Numbered from the stretch's first letter, positions 9,629-18,956 are shown. The stretch is DNA of 64,000 nt from Desulfobacteraceae bacterium (GCA_024230435.1 JAAERL010001045.1:62001-126000), one strand, 5' to 3'. The notes: generated from the sequence alone by a model not told the origin. Program-made: numbers and translations.

Positions 9629-11344
9629 TTAGATGTATCCTTTTTGGCCTAAATAAAGCAAAATCTCTTGAGCGGCCTCATCCGGCGTAATATTGGTGGT
9701 ATTGATGCTCAGTTCGGGCGCTTTGGGCACTTCATAGGGGTCGTCGATGCCTGTGTAACCTTTAATCAGACCTGCCCTGGCCTTGGCGTACATGCCTTTG
9801 CGGTCCCGCTTTTCACACTCTTGAAGGGGAGTCGATACATGCACCTCAATAAAGCCGCCGTGGGCTTCAATGGCCTTTCTAATTTCAAGCCGTGTATTTT
9901 CATAAGGCGCAATGGGCGCACAAATGGCAATCCCCCTATTTTTTGTGATTTCACAGGCGACAAAACCGATTCTGCGAACGTTAATGTCGCGGTGTTCTTT
10001 GGAAAAACTCAATTCGCTGGAAAGGTTTTGCCGCACAATATCGCCATCGAGCAATGTTACCGGCCGATCTCCGATCTCGAGCATTTTAGAAAAAAGGACT
10101 CTGGCCACGGTAGACTTGCCGGCCCCGGACAAACCCGTACAAAAAATGGTAAGGCCCTGCTTCGATGGCGGAGGATAGGCCTTTGACAGCTCATCCAACA
10201 CTTCGGGAAAGGATGCCCAGTCAGGCACTTTTCTGCCAGTTATGATCCGTTCCCGGATTTGGGCCCCTTTCATTTCAATCGTTTTTACCCCTGCTTCTAC
10301 TTTATTTTTAAACTGATGCTCATCTTCAAAGGGCAGATAGACCATTTCATCAAAATGTATCAATTCGACATCAAGTTCTCTGCGGCAATCATTGAGAATT
10401 TTTAACGATTCCTGGCTGTCGTAAAAGCATTGGTTGTTGTCCTTATGACACGGATCTGCGTGGTCGCGGCCTGCAACGAAATGAGTACAACCGTAGTTTT
10501 TGGATATAATGGCATTGAGTATGGATTCTCGAGGTCCGGCAAAACGCATAAAATGAGGTAAAAGTGAGAAAATGTAAGTTTCCGGAGGATAATAACGTGT
10601 AACTGCCTTATTACACCGGACACGTGTGTAATAATCAAAATCATCAGACCTGACCACCCCCACAATGGGCAGCAGCAGCAGATTGGCTTTTGCCTGACGC
10701 ATAGCCTCAAGGGTCATTTCAAACTGCGGACGATGAATCACGCTGTTTGTTTGATAAGCAACAATTCTCTGCCAGCCTAACTTTTGATATTCTAAGCGGA
10801 TCTCGCGGGGTGTCCTGCGCAATGTACGGTAATCATAATGCAAAGGAAGGCTGATCACCTCCACGCGTCCACCAATATAGTGATTCTTGGTATTTTTATT
10901 TAGGTACCGGACACCAGGGTGGTCATCGTTAGATGTTCTATAAATTAACCTGGCTTCCTTTTCCTTATCGGCGGACCAGATATCCTCGATATGCATCACC
11001 GCAAGCAAAAATCCTTCAGGATCGCGCAGCGCCACTGACTGACCGGCTTCCAAATTACGGGCCTTGGTTTGATCAATATCCAGACAGATGGGGATGGGCC
11101 AAAGGGTATTGTCCTGAAGCCGCATACGATCCAATACTGACTCATAATCAGCCCGGACCATAAAGCCTTCAAGGGGCGAGAATGCCCCTGTGGCGATCAG
11201 CTCCAGATCGCAAAGGTGGTGGTCACTAAGGGTAATATCTGCAAGGCTGAATGAAAGATCTTTTAAGGTGTCCGCCCTATCGCCATCCACCACCAAGTCT
11301 TTGAATTCACCGCCATGCGGTGCTACTACGGAAACATTATCCAT
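9629..11344 (-). CDS. sat-cysC: Bifunctional ATP sulfurylase / APS kinase fusion
   Basis: A 571-residue fusion: PUA-like and ATP sulfurylase domains (about 1-385) followed by an APS kinase domain (about 395-571). The kinase P-loop GLSGAGKST is intact at 404-412, with the later motifs LLDGDIVRQNLSSELSFS and GLIKGYTGIDDPYE. The sulfurylase domain keeps GRDHA at 292-296 but its nucleotide-binding motif reads QTNSVIHR (198-205) where functional enzymes have QTRNPxHR. The kinase half is therefore probably active; activity of the sulfurylase half is doubtful. A separate sulfurylase elsewhere could supply APS. Paired with cysQ, so likely dedicated to PAPS for sulfonation of a cell product, not to energy metabolism. 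GAGAGG precedes the start. Confidence 0.93.
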   Translation of the reverse strand: MDNVSVVAPHGGEFKDLVVDGDRADTLKDLSFSLADITLSDHHLCDLELIATGAFSPLEGFMVRADYESVLDRMRLQDNTLWPIPICLDIDQTKARNLEAGQSVALRDPEGFLLAVMHIEDIWSADKEKEARLIYRTSNDDHPGVRYLNKNTKNHYIGGRVEVISLPLHYDYRTLRRTPREIRLEYQKLGWQRIVAYQTNSVIHRPQFEMTLEAMRQAKANLLLLPIVGVVRSDDFDYYTRVRCNKAVTRYYPPETYIFSLLPHFMRFAGPRESILNAIISKNYGCTHFVAGRDHADPCHKDNNQCFYDSQESLKILNDCRRELDVELIHFDEMVYLPFEDEHQFKNKVEAGVKTIEMKGAQIRERIITGRKVPDWASFPEVLDELSKAYPPPSKQGLTIFCTGLSGAGKSTVARVLFSKMLEIGDRPVTLLDGDIVRQNLSSELSFSKEHRDINVRRIGFVACEITKNRGIAICAPIAPYENTRLEIRKAIEAHGGFIEVHVSTPLQECEKRDRKGMYAKARAGLIKGYTGIDDPYEVPKAPELSINTTNITPDEAAQEILLYLGQKGYI

Positions 11345-11617
11345 TCGACCTCTCTATGTAAAATTATAATTTTCACCATAACTCATACATTCATAAAATA
11401 GCTTAAATGATCACTATCACTTTCATTTCAACTTGCCAACCGATCTATATCAAGATAAGCGGATTTGGAATAAATCAGGACTCAAACGCCCTTTGACATC
11501 AACTTGATGGATTGAAGAATTCTCATTCCTGTCTTGACTAAAGACCAATGGTTATGAAATTATCCCCGCTGGCGTTCAAGGCCCGATAATATAAACTTAT
11601 CTAACAAGGAGCTTGAC

Positions 11618-12487
11618 TTGAAACCAATTTTAAAATTAAATTTTGTTTTTGTTTATATCTTTGTAATTGCCCTGTGCCTGCCAAGCATTCTTTTTGCTAA
11701 AGGCAATATTGTTTGGGAAGAACTGAATCAGCTTTCCTTAGAAGAAAAATCCATTGATACTGCTATCTCATATGAAAATCGCATGATTTTTATTCTGACA
11801 AAAAAAAAGATACACTTTTACTCGATGGATAAAAAAAGTATCATCGAGAGTATTGAGACTGATCAGAAATATAATACAATCACCAGCGCTGAAAATGGCA
11901 TTCTGATACTTACCTCAAATAATCCTGCCAGCATGAAAATCAAACAGTTCAGCATCGTATATGATATCGATATTTCCAACAGGCCCTTCCGCGGCGCAGA
12001 AAATGCTCCGGTAACCTTGGTGGTTTTCGATGATTATCAATGCCGCTATTGTTCTCGGTTAGAGGGTTTAATTGATAAAATGCTGGAAAAACACCCCAAA
12101 AATCTTAAAATTGTTATTAAACACTTCCCCTTGCCAAAGCACAAAATGGCCTTTGATGCAGCCATGGCAGCTCTGGCTGCCAATAAGCAAGGCAAATTCT
12201 GGGAGTTCCATTCAGAACTGTTAAAAAATTTCAACTCGGTAACCGAAGAAAAAATAAAGTCCACAGCACAAAATCTGAAACTGAATATGGACGCGTTTGA
12301 AGCAGATAGAAAATCACCGGAGCACAAAGCTATAATCGAGCAGGATATGGAACATGGTAAAACATCATCAGTGAGCGGCACCCCTGCGGTTTTCATAAAC
12401 GGTAAAAGAATAAAAAATCGCGAACTGGGTAATTTGCAGAATTTTATTGAAAAAGAGCTGAAACAAAAAGAGCAAAATCAAAAATAA
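11618..12487 (+). CDS. Exported DsbA-like thioredoxin-fold protein
   Basis: A 289-residue exported protein. An N-terminal hydrophobic signal (residues 1-27, cleavage near FAKG) is followed by an about 85-residue beta-rich segment of unknown kind, then a DsbA/thioredoxin_4 domain from about 125. The redox motif CRYC is at 142-145 and the cis-proline loop is in VSGTPAVFING. This suggests a periplasmic thiol-disulfide oxidoreductase. TTG start at 11618 is supported by AAGGAGC at 11606-11612. No paired DsbB is seen nearby. It is divergent from the sat/cysC operon, sharing a 273-bp intergenic region. Confidence 0.87.
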   Translation: MKPILKLNFVFVYIFVIALCLPSILFAKGNIVWEELNQLSLEEKSIDTAISYENRMIFILTKKKIHFYSMDKKSIIESIETDQKYNTITSAENGILILTSNNPASMKIKQFSIVYDIDISNRPFRGAENAPVTLVVFDDYQCRYCSRLEGLIDKMLEKHPKNLKIVIKHFPLPKHKMAFDAAMAALAANKQGKFWEFHSELLKNFNSVTEEKIKSTAQNLKLNMDAFEADRKSPEHKAIIEQDMEHGKTSSVSGTPAVFINGKRIKNRELGNLQNFIEKELKQKEQNQK

Positions 12488-12500
12488 GTTATAAAATTTC

Positions 12501-12560
12501 TTATTGCCCATCTGGAAATAGGACAATTTGATGCATTGGTAATTTTTGGATGGGCAATAA
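12501..12560. repeat. 12-bp perfect inverted repeat after the DsbA-like gene
   Basis: TTATTGCCCATC at 12501-12512 is matched by GATGGGCAATAA at 12549-12560, separated by 36 nt. There is no T run after the second arm, so a simple intrinsic terminator is unlikely. Similar ends (GATGGGCGCAATAAG and CGCCCATTGTATTAA) bound the palindromic block at 32308-32485, so these may be two members of one small repeat family. Confidence 0.55.
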
Positions 12561-12647
12561 CGGCTATTTGTAACTTGTACGAATTTAAATCAAGCTGGCG
12601 ATAAAACAACCGCCGCCACCCGAACCGGACGGTTGGACCTGATCCGA

Positions 12648-12989
12648 TTACTCATCTAATTCGGCAATAAAAACAGGCGCTCCGATATCAATAACCATGC
12701 CGTCCGCAACAAGTATATCGTCACCTGTTTGACCATCTGCAAAATGCAGCGTTAGAATATTCCCATTGATTTGGGCGCCGGTTTGATTGTTATACATAAA
12801 TTCGTACCAATGATCTGTGGGATCATCCGGGCTTGGACCATATTTATAAGAGGTGGTTACCGTCCGGACTCGCAGCCAAACCGCATGCACCGTCGAGTAT
12901 GGGCCCTGCATAGCGGGCCTGCACGAACTGTAAAGACGGCCAGCAATAAACCAGGCAGGATGAATGGCATCGTCAGCGGTAAAATCCAT
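12648..12989 (-). pseudogene. Fragment of a choice-of-anchor U-type surface protein
   Basis: The open frame encodes 113 residues. The last 70 (YKYGPSPDDPTDHWYEF, INGNILTLHFADGQTGDD, ADGMVIDIGAP) closely resemble the end of the choice-of-anchor U domain, a C-terminal anchoring region of large surface proteins in Deltaproteobacteria and relatives. The 40 residues before this do not match that domain well, and another hydrophobic frame is open at 12857-13114, so the gene looks truncated and frameshifted. There is no signal peptide and no good ribosome binding site. Probably a remnant of a larger secreted protein gene. Confidence 0.5.
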
Positions 12990-13249
12990 AGCAGGCCTGC
13001 AATAAGAGTCTTGCCAATATCCGGGGCCCTAATTTTTATAGTTGGAAATATGTATAAGATTAGACGGTTATTATAATCAGGCGAAAATCGGAAAATAGAG
13101 GGAAAAACAGGCATAGTCGATTTTCCTTACTGTTAGGGATATCAGCTATAATTGAGCTGCACAGTAATTAATCGGACAGATTGCCTCAGATCTTTAGTTC
13201 GTCCCCTTCATTATAGGTATCGTCTGCTATGGCCGGATGGTATATTCGC

Positions 13250-14167
13250 CTATTTTTGAAAATCCGATCTTTTCCCTATAGCTTCGCCATAGCGCACCCG
13301 CGTTTCAATCCCTTTGGCTGAATGCCGCATAATATCTTCATCTATGATTACCCGGTCAGGCTTTACAATCACCAGAACGGTGGAGCCTCCGAACTGAAAA
13401 TAGCCTTTTTCTTCACCCCGGCGGACCGGACCGCCGGAGCAGTTGTGCTGAATAATGCTGCCAACCATCATAGCGCCGATTTCAATCTGAATCAGGGTTC
13501 CCCAATTTTTGGTTTTTATGTGGCACCATTGCCGAAAGTTGAGGGCAAGGACATCAGGCTTGTGCCTTAACGCCAAAGGATTAACTGAGTGGTACATTCC
13601 CGGCTGACTGTGAACCGGGCCCTGTTCACCGTCTTCAACATAGCCGAACCGGTGATAATCACTGGGAGCCAAACGAAAACACAAACATAAACCGCCCTGA
13701 TAGTTATTGCCGATATCAGCTCCGCCCAGCAATTCGGGCAATGTCATTTGAAAACCTTTTACCTGATGCGAAAAATTACGCGTAATTTCAAGCACTAGCA
13801 AACGGCTATCTGCAGGTGAAACAAAGCGATCAGGGGATCTGTTGACCGGCCGCGCTCCGGGTTTCAAGTGACGGATAAAAAAATCGTTAAATGAGCGAAA
13901 TCCCCCGGCGGGCATCACAGCCTCTTTTAAATCGATATCATAGGATTCAACAAAGGGAATAATCTGCCGATGACTAAAAGCACGTACCTGCAGCCAGCCG
14001 TAAAATCTGGAAACACTGCGGCGGCTGAGCAGCAGGCAAGTAACCCGCCGGCCAATGGAATTTGCATAAAGCAGTTCCATCCATTTTCGCCCTGGGACTT
14101 TTTCGCTTTCAAACAGTTTCAGTTTACGGTTATACACCAGGATGGCAGTGTTTGATGTCATATTCAC
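13250..14167 (-). CDS. psd: Phosphatidylserine decarboxylase
   Basis: A 305-residue PSD-family proenzyme that converts phosphatidylserine to phosphatidylethanolamine through a pyruvoyl group. The self-cleavage site is present as FGGSTV (GS at about 261-262), close to the usual LGST. The family opening FNDFFIRHLKPGARPV and the APSDYHRF segment with its conserved histidine are also visible. It follows the doxX gene by 6 nt on the same strand, probably one operon with doxX. Confidence 0.93.
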   Translation of the reverse strand: MNMTSNTAILVYNRKLKLFESEKVPGRKWMELLYANSIGRRVTCLLLSRRSVSRFYGWLQVRAFSHRQIIPFVESYDIDLKEAVMPAGGFRSFNDFFIRHLKPGARPVNRSPDRFVSPADSRLLVLEITRNFSHQVKGFQMTLPELLGGADIGNNYQGGLCLCFRLAPSDYHRFGYVEDGEQGPVHSQPGMYHSVNPLALRHKPDVLALNFRQWCHIKTKNWGTLIQIEIGAMMVGSIIQHNCSGGPVRRGEEKGYFQFGGSTVLVIVKPDRVIIDEDIMRHSAKGIETRVRYGEAIGKRSDFQK

Positions 14168-14173
14168 CCAATT

Positions 14174-14584
14174 TTATTTTTTTTCGATTTTTACAGCCAC
14201 GGCAAACTGCCCAGGTCCGGAAATTAATAATCCGATGCTTACAATTGTCAAAGACGCCGCATAAAGAGGTAGAATTGTATAACCCGCTGAAAAATAGTTA
14301 AAAAAATAAAAAGCGTATATTCCTGCCAGGCAAATACAGAACAAACGGAAAAAATAGCCAGTAATCATTCCCATTGCCGCCAGCACTTCGATCACCAGTA
14401 AAATTGCTCCCAAAACCTGAGCGGAAACATCGCCTTGCAAAAAACGTATATTTTTCCCCACAGTGGACCACGCACGCTTGCCGTCAATCAATCGTGGAAC
14501 GGCATAAACCAGCAGTGTGGCAGCCAGACCCAGGCGCATGATCAGCAATCCCAAATTAGTTTTGTTTTCTATAAAAGTACCCAT
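14174..14584 (-). CDS. DoxX-family inner membrane protein
   Basis: A 136-residue protein with about four hydrophobic helices and the DoxX pattern (LGLLIMRLGLAATLLVYAVP at the start, and a central VEVLAAMGMITGYFFR). The open frame starts further upstream at 14662, but ATG 14584 is chosen because AAGGAG stands 6 nt before it and gives the usual family length. Function of such small DoxX proteins is poorly known; some take part in membrane redox or surfactant/oxidative-stress complexes. Neighbour of psd. Confidence 0.85.
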   Translation of the reverse strand: MGTFIENKTNLGLLIMRLGLAATLLVYAVPRLIDGKRAWSTVGKNIRFLQGDVSAQVLGAILLVIEVLAAMGMITGYFFRLFCICLAGIYAFYFFNYFSAGYTILPLYAASLTIVSIGLLISGPGQFAVAVKIEKK

Positions 14585-14753
14585 ATATCTCCTTAACGAA
14601 TCGGAAGTAATTCCAAATATGGAATAAATTATCCCCCCTGCGGCATAGTCAGTCAAACTCAAAAAAAACTTTACGGCATATTGCGCAGGATTTACAGCTT
14701 CAAAGCCCCTTATGTAACTTTTGATACTGAAATAAAATCAATACAAAAAGATC

Positions 14754-15491
14754 TTATTTTTGACCTAAAAATAAAACTGCAATTCCAAGGGTTAGTTTAC
14801 GATAGCGCACACTGGAAAAACCCGCATTACGCATCATGGTTGCAAATCGGGTTGCAGTCGGAAATTTCGAAACAGAATCGGGAAGATACGTGTAAGCAAA
14901 ACTATTTCCAGAAAAAAAACGGCCAACAAGAGGTAATATCCGATTAAAATAATACTGATACAAATCCCGAAAAGGCCCTGGCCCGGGAGACGCCAGCTCT
15001 AAAACGGCCAGGGCGCCTCCGGGTTTCAATAGCGTGAAAAACTCAGATAAAATTTTTGGCTTATTTTGAATATTGCGTATCCCAAAAGCGATAGTAATCA
15101 AGTCAAAGCTTTCATGTCGAAAGGGTGGCTCAAACGCATCAGCCGCCACCAGATCAATCATGCTTTGGGCGCCTGCCTTTTCAATTTTTGGTTTTGCCAG
15201 CTTTAACATTTCACCAGCAAAATCGGCGCCGTAGACTTTAACAGGACCAGCCGCTTTTTTGCAGATCCCCAGGGCGACATCGCCCGTGCCGCATGCCATG
15301 TCCAGTACTTTGGAACCGTGTTTCAATTTCAGGCTATCGGTCAGGATGCGCCGCCAAACCACATCTTGGCGTAAACTTAAAATTTTATTCAAAAAATCGT
15401 AGCGCGGCGCTATGATATCAAACATCTTGCGTACAAATGATAATTCACTGGCATTGTCAATTGACATTTCAAAGTCTTGCATTAGTTTCAT
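14754..15491 (-). CDS. ubiE/menG: Demethylmenaquinone / ubiquinone biosynthesis C-methyltransferase
   Basis: A 245-residue class I SAM-dependent methyltransferase of the UbiE/MenG family, which methylates demethylmenaquinone (the likely quinone in an anaerobe). Family signatures: FDIIAPRYDFLNKILSLRQD near the start, SAM motif VLDMACGTGDVALGI, and the second signature ITIAFGIRNIQNK. Next to psd-doxX on the same strand but separated by about 90 bp. Confidence 0.95.
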   Translation of the reverse strand: MKLMQDFEMSIDNASELSFVRKMFDIIAPRYDFLNKILSLRQDVVWRRILTDSLKLKHGSKVLDMACGTGDVALGICKKAAGPVKVYGADFAGEMLKLAKPKIEKAGAQSMIDLVAADAFEPPFRHESFDLITIAFGIRNIQNKPKILSEFFTLLKPGGALAVLELASPGPGPFRDLYQYYFNRILPLVGRFFSGNSFAYTYLPDSVSKFPTATRFATMMRNAGFSSVRYRKLTLGIAVLFLGQK

Positions 15492-15599
15492 GGATCGTTT
15501 AAAAAAGGCACCTTAGTTTAGAATTTTTAGTTGATAAAACAAATGATAATTACTTAGCATATTACTTAAACAAACAACAAGCACCTATCAGGAAGCTCT

Positions 15600-16715
15600 A
15601 TGGCAGGAAAAAGGGATTACTACGAAATTCTTGGCGTTTCCAAAAGCGCCTCGTCAAATGAACTAAAATCAGCCTACCGAAAACTTGCGTTGAAAAATCA
15701 TCCGGATCGCAATCCTGATGATACGTTAGCTGAAGAGCGCTTCAAGGAAGCGGCTGAGGCTTATGATGTACTCAATGATTCTCAAAAACGTGAGATTTAC
15801 GACACCTATGGTCATCAAGGGCTTGAGGGGCAGGGATTCTCAGGCTTTGGCGGTTTCGATGATATTTTTTCCAGTTTCGGAGATATTTTCGAAGATTTTT
15901 TTGGGTTTTCAAATCGCCGTTCTTCACGCACCCGATCCCAGCGCGGATCGGATTTGCGTTATGACTTGAGCATTGATTTTATGGAAGCGGCCTTTGGCGT
16001 GGAAACCAACATCAACATCGATAAATACGAAGGCTGCGAGCAATGCCAGGGTACGGGCGCTGAACCGGGCACTCAACTGGCAATTTGCCCCCAATGTGGC
16101 GGTAGTGGACAAATCGGGCGCAGCCAGGGATTTTTTACCATCCGCACAACCTGTAACCGCTGCAGGGGCGCAGGCCAATACATCCCCAAGCCTTGCAAAG
16201 GCTGTCAGGGTTCAGGAAAAATCATGACCCCCAAAACCGTATCCGTAAAAATACCGGCCGGCGTGGATAACGGTTCGCGACTGCGGCTTACCGGTGAAGG
16301 CGAAGGCGGCATTTTTGGCGGCCCCTCCGGGGACTTGTATGTTTTTATCCATGTCAAAGCTCATGATTTATTTAAACGGGATGGCAGTGACGTGTTGTGC
16401 CAGGTGCCAATTTCCTTTGTGCAGGCGGCATTAGGGGATAAAATTACAATTCCGACACTTGGAGGCGAAACTACGATACAAATTCCCAAGGGGGCTCAGC
16501 CGGGAGAATTGTTTAAATTGAAAAACAAGGGCATCCCTTCTCTGAGAACCGGCGCACCCGGTGATCAAATCGTTCAGATCACTATTCGCACCCCTACGAA
16601 TTTGAGCAAAAAGCAGGAAATCTTGTTGAAAGAATTTTCCAGTCTTGAAAAAGATAAATTCTCAAGTAAGCTAAAGAACATTCTCAAGGGGAAAGCATCT
16701 TCAGCATTGAGTTAG
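15600..16715 (+). CDS. dnaJ: Chaperone protein DnaJ
   Basis: Full-length type I DnaJ (371 aa), co-chaperone of DnaK. The J domain carries HPD in [10 protein letters not shown] (about residues 31-40), then comes a Gly/Phe-rich linker ([20 protein letters not shown]), and the zinc domain with four CxxCxGxG repeats ([32 protein letters not shown]). The C-terminal substrate-binding domains follow. AGGA stands just before the ATG. dnaK and grpE are not adjacent. queD follows 26 nt downstream. Confidence 0.98.
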   Translation: MAGKRDYYEILGVSKSASSNELKSAYRKLALKNHPDRNPDDTLAEERFKEAAEAYDVLNDSQKREIYDTYGHQGLEGQGFSGFGGFDDIFSSFGDIFEDFFGFSNRRSSRTRSQRGSDLRYDLSIDFMEAAFGVETNINIDKYEGCEQCQGTGAEPGTQLAICPQCGGSGQIGRSQGFFTIRTTCNRCRGAGQYIPKPCKGCQGSGKIMTPKTVSVKIPAGVDNGSRLRLTGEGEGGIFGGPSGDLYVFIHVKAHDLFKRDGSDVLCQVPISFVQAALGDKITIPTLGGETTIQIPKGAQPGELFKLKNKGIPSLRTGAPGDQIVQITIRTPTNLSKKQEILLKEFSSLEKDKFSSKLKNILKGKASSALS

Positions 16716-16741
16716 GACTGTAATTAAGGAGTTCGCCGCCT

Positions 16742-17110
16742 ATGTTTGAATTGACCGTGAAAACCCATTTTGCCGCCGCCCATCAGCTGACAATGGTTTC
16801 CCAAAAGTGTGAAAACCTTCATGGGCATAACTGGAAAATAGAAGTGAGCATTACCGGTGAAAAGTTGGACAGCAAGGGCATATTACTTGATTTCGGTGTA
16901 ATCAAAGCGCACATTAAAAATATCATCAAGGACCTGGACCACAAACACTTAAACGATATGCCGTGTTTTGAAGGCAATCCGTCATCGGAACGTATTAGCG
17001 TTGAAATCGCTAATCGCCTGAAAGAATTGATAGAAGATAAAAATGTGCGGGTCAGCCGTGTAAGTGCATGGGAGTCGGATAATGCTTGTGCGACCTACTT
17101 TCCCGATTAA
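16742..17110 (+). CDS. queD: 6-carboxy-5,6,7,8-tetrahydropterin synthase
   Basis: QueD/PTPS-family enzyme (122 aa) that converts dihydroneopterin triphosphate to carboxytetrahydropterin for queuosine. Zinc ligands H14, H27 and H29 and the catalytic C23 are visible in HFAAAHQL and KCENLHGHNW; the ending VSAWESDNACATYF supplies the conserved pterin-binding glutamate. AAGGAG precedes the start. Its TAA stop codon (17108-17110) is the first three bases of a PAL1 repeat. Confidence 0.96.
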   Translation: MFELTVKTHFAAAHQLTMVSQKCENLHGHNWKIEVSITGEKLDSKGILLDFGVIKAHIKNIIKDLDHKHLNDMPCFEGNPSSERISVEIANRLKELIEDKNVRVSRVSAWESDNACATYFPD

Positions 17111-17262
17111 GGCGGTTTGCAGTCAAAGAACGCACTATCTCTTATTTGTCTTTTTTACGTCTTGTGCATTATGCCAAAGGTGCGAATACGCTAAGTATGC
17201 AAACTTTAGCATGCCTTGAAATGGTATCTGTTAAGAAGCTATATTTTTTGCGCCGATCGCAT
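17108..17262 (-). repeat. PAL1 repeat, full copy abutting queD stop
   Basis: An inverted copy of the repeat described at 28374. It begins TAAGGCGGTTTGCAGTCAAA, has the core palindrome ATGCCAAAGGTGCGAATACG ... AAGTATGCAAACTTTAGCAT, and ends TTTTTTGCGCCGATCGCATG. The TAA that ends queD is its first triplet. The distal half (AGCTGTTAAGAAGCTATATT-like) is diverged from other copies and is shared with the fragment at 24233. Confidence 0.85.
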
Positions 17263-17274
17263 GAGTAAGAGTCT

Positions 17275-17341
17275 TGGAAGTTGCAAATCAGCCATTTTTG
17301 GATAGACGGCTAAACCATTAACGGATGATTTGCAACTTCCA
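17275..17341. repeat. 16-bp perfect inverted repeat beside pyrE
   Basis: TGGAAGTTGCAAATCA at 17275-17290 is exactly complementary to TGATTTGCAACTTCCA at 17326-17341, with an inner AGCC/GGCT pair and a 35-nt spacer. It lies between the converging queD and pyrE genes, 12 bp from the pyrE stop. No T tract follows either arm, so it is not a textbook terminator. Half-sites with the same word occur near 56050 and 42345. Confidence 0.65.
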
Positions 17342-17353
17342 GGGCTTTACCAG

Positions 17354-17917
17354 CTAAGAGCCAGTTTGCTCTATCGCTTTGATCAACTCATCCCTGCAAA
17401 TCAATGCCCTGACATCAGCGACATGTTCACGGATGTTGTCCAGACCGCCCTCCTGGCGATCTACCAGCACAACAGCGCGAATCACATTCAAACCCGCCTG
17501 TCTGGCGCGTTCAATGGCCTTTATGGTCGATCCGCCTGTAGTTGCTACATCATCAATGACAACCACCTGTGAGCCCTGAGCCAGATCGCCTTCCACCCAT
17601 TGGGCAATACCGTGATCTTTTTTGGTCTTGCGAATGGAAAAAGCTTGTATGGGACGCTGCTTTAATTCGGAGGCAAATGCGGTTGCCATTGCTATGGGAT
17701 CGGCGCCGAAGGTCAATCCTCCCACGGCATCCGGCTGCGCATCAATAATGGCATCGAACATTAAGTGGCCAACGAGATACATTCCGCGGGGATTTAAGAT
17801 TGTGGGTTTGCAATTCACGTAAAACCTGCTCAAACGGCCTGACACCAATTTAAAGGACGGCTCCTCGGTGTATCGAAAAGATTTGTCACATAATATACGG
17901 ATCAACTCTTGCTTCAT
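17354..17917 (-). CDS. pyrE: Orotate phosphoribosyltransferase
   Basis: PyrE (187 aa) joins orotate to PRPP to make OMP in pyrimidine synthesis. The PRPP-binding loop [13 protein letters not shown] is intact, preceded by the family pieces [13 protein letters not shown] and [12 protein letters not shown]. The ATG is preceded by GGAG. It converges on queD and diverges from ftsE across a structured 340-bp region. Confidence 0.95.
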   Translation of the reverse strand: MKQELIRILCDKSFRYTEEPSFKLVSGRLSRFYVNCKPTILNPRGMYLVGHLMFDAIIDAQPDAVGGLTFGADPIAMATAFASELKQRPIQAFSIRKTKKDHGIAQWVEGDLAQGSQVVVIDDVATTGGSTIKAIERARQAGLNVIRAVVLVDRQEGGLDNIREHVADVRALICRDELIKAIEQTGS

Positions 17918-17984
17918 GCTAACTCCATTGATAATAATGTAAAATTTACTGGAACACCTTGATTTCAGATCCTTTTATAGGTAT

Positions 17985-18110
17985 TAAAGCCCCCACTGAA
18001 GGAAGAAGCCTGTCTTTGGGATTCAGTGGAGGCTAAGCAAGGAAAACTGTAGGCAGCACTCCTTGAGCTATGAACGCGGTTCATAGCAGGTCTGGCCAGA
18101 CGGGTCAATT
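17985..18110 (+). ncRNA. Possible structured RNA or leader: four successive hairpins
   Basis: Within the 340-bp gap between pyrE and ftsE four potential stems follow one another. AGCCCCCACTGAA pairs with TTCAGTGGAGGCT (12 of 13). CAAGGA pairs with TCCTTG. GCTATGAAC/GTTCATAGC at 18067-18087 has a 3-nt loop. GTCTGGCCAGAC at 18090-18101 is a perfect palindrome. GGA triplets sit in or beside loops. No known RNA family was recognised (it lacks the SRP, tmRNA and RNase P signatures). It could be a leader of ftsE, an antisense-strand leader of pyrE, or a separate RNA. The rest of the gap to 18257 shows nothing else definite. Confidence 0.3.
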
Positions 18111-18257
18111 CCAAAAAGAGGAAATAAAAATTGCGGTAACTCACAAATAGAGAATAGGAAATTTTGTTCCAAACAAATGTGTGCGAAACATTTTACAATA
18201 GATATTTAGCTGATATTCAAAGAATAAAATTTAAAGCATAACTTTAGGGTAGCGGGT

Positions 18258-18956
18258 ATGACTGAAAGCCTTTCCAATGACGCCATCATCCGCATGTTTC
18301 ATGTTCAAAAGCGCTATGGCGTCAAGTGTGCTTTACAGGACATTTCGCTGGATATTTATAAAAACGACTATCTTTTTATAACAGGCCCCAGCGGAGCCGG
18401 TAAAACAACACTTCTGCGGTTGCTCTATTTAGGTGAAACCGGCAGCCAGGGCCAAATTGTTGTCGATGGCATGAACCTGTCGCGGATGAATAAAAAACGC
18501 ATCCCACGGTTGCGCCGTAAATTCGGAATTATATTTCAAGATTACAAATTGATTCCGGCAAAGACAGTTTATGAAAATGTGGCCCTGGTTCTTGAAGCCT
18601 CCGGGTGCAAGCAGCGCCTGGTTTTAAAAAAAGCAAACAGCGTACTGCGTGCCGTGGGCATGGCAGATCGTATGAGGGCCCTTCCGGCCAGTCTTTCCGG
18701 AGGAGAGCAGCAGCGTGTAGCCGTTGCCCGCGCCATGGTTGGGGATCCCAAAATTATCTTAGCCGACGAGCCTACCGGCAGCCTTGATGAAGCCTCTTCA
18801 TCCGTAATCATCAATTTTTTGGACAGCTTACATTCCCGCGGAACGACAGTAATTATTGCAACACACGACAAACAGTTGTTAAGAAAAAGCAATGCCCGTG
18901 TGATTCAGCTTCGTGAAGGCCGAATTTGGAAAACACATATAAATCCGGATGGATAG
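18258..18956 (+). CDS. ftsE: Cell division ATP-binding protein FtsE
   Basis: ABC-type ATPase (232 aa) that with FtsX controls amidase activators at the division septum. Walker [10 protein letters not shown] is at 43-51, the signature [14 protein letters not shown] and Walker [13 protein letters not shown] follow, and the H-loop is in IIATHD. The FtsE-specific FQDYKLIP Q-loop is present. Followed by ftsX, an EnvC-like gene and ctpA, the classical order. Confidence 0.97.
   Translation: MTESLSNDAIIRMFHVQKRYGVKCALQDISLDIYKNDYLFITGPSGAGKTTLLRLLYLGETGSQGQIVVDGMNLSRMNKKRIPRLRRKFGIIFQDYKLIPAKTVYENVALVLEASGCKQRLVLKKANSVLRAVGMADRMRALPASLSGGEQQRVAVARAMVGDPKIILADEPTGSLDEASSSVIINFLDSLHSRGTTVIIATHDKQLLRKSNARVIQLREGRIWKTHINPDG

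Noticed and set aside
9668-10186. Long ORFs on the strand opposite to sat/cysC
   Set aside because: They lack ribosome binding sites and family similarity and are mirror frames of a clear gene.
17985-18110. Signal recognition particle RNA or 6S RNA
   Set aside because: GGAAG occurs in a loop, but the SRP-specific GGTCAGG/GGAAGCAGCC arrangement is absent, and separate hairpins replace the single long 6S stem.
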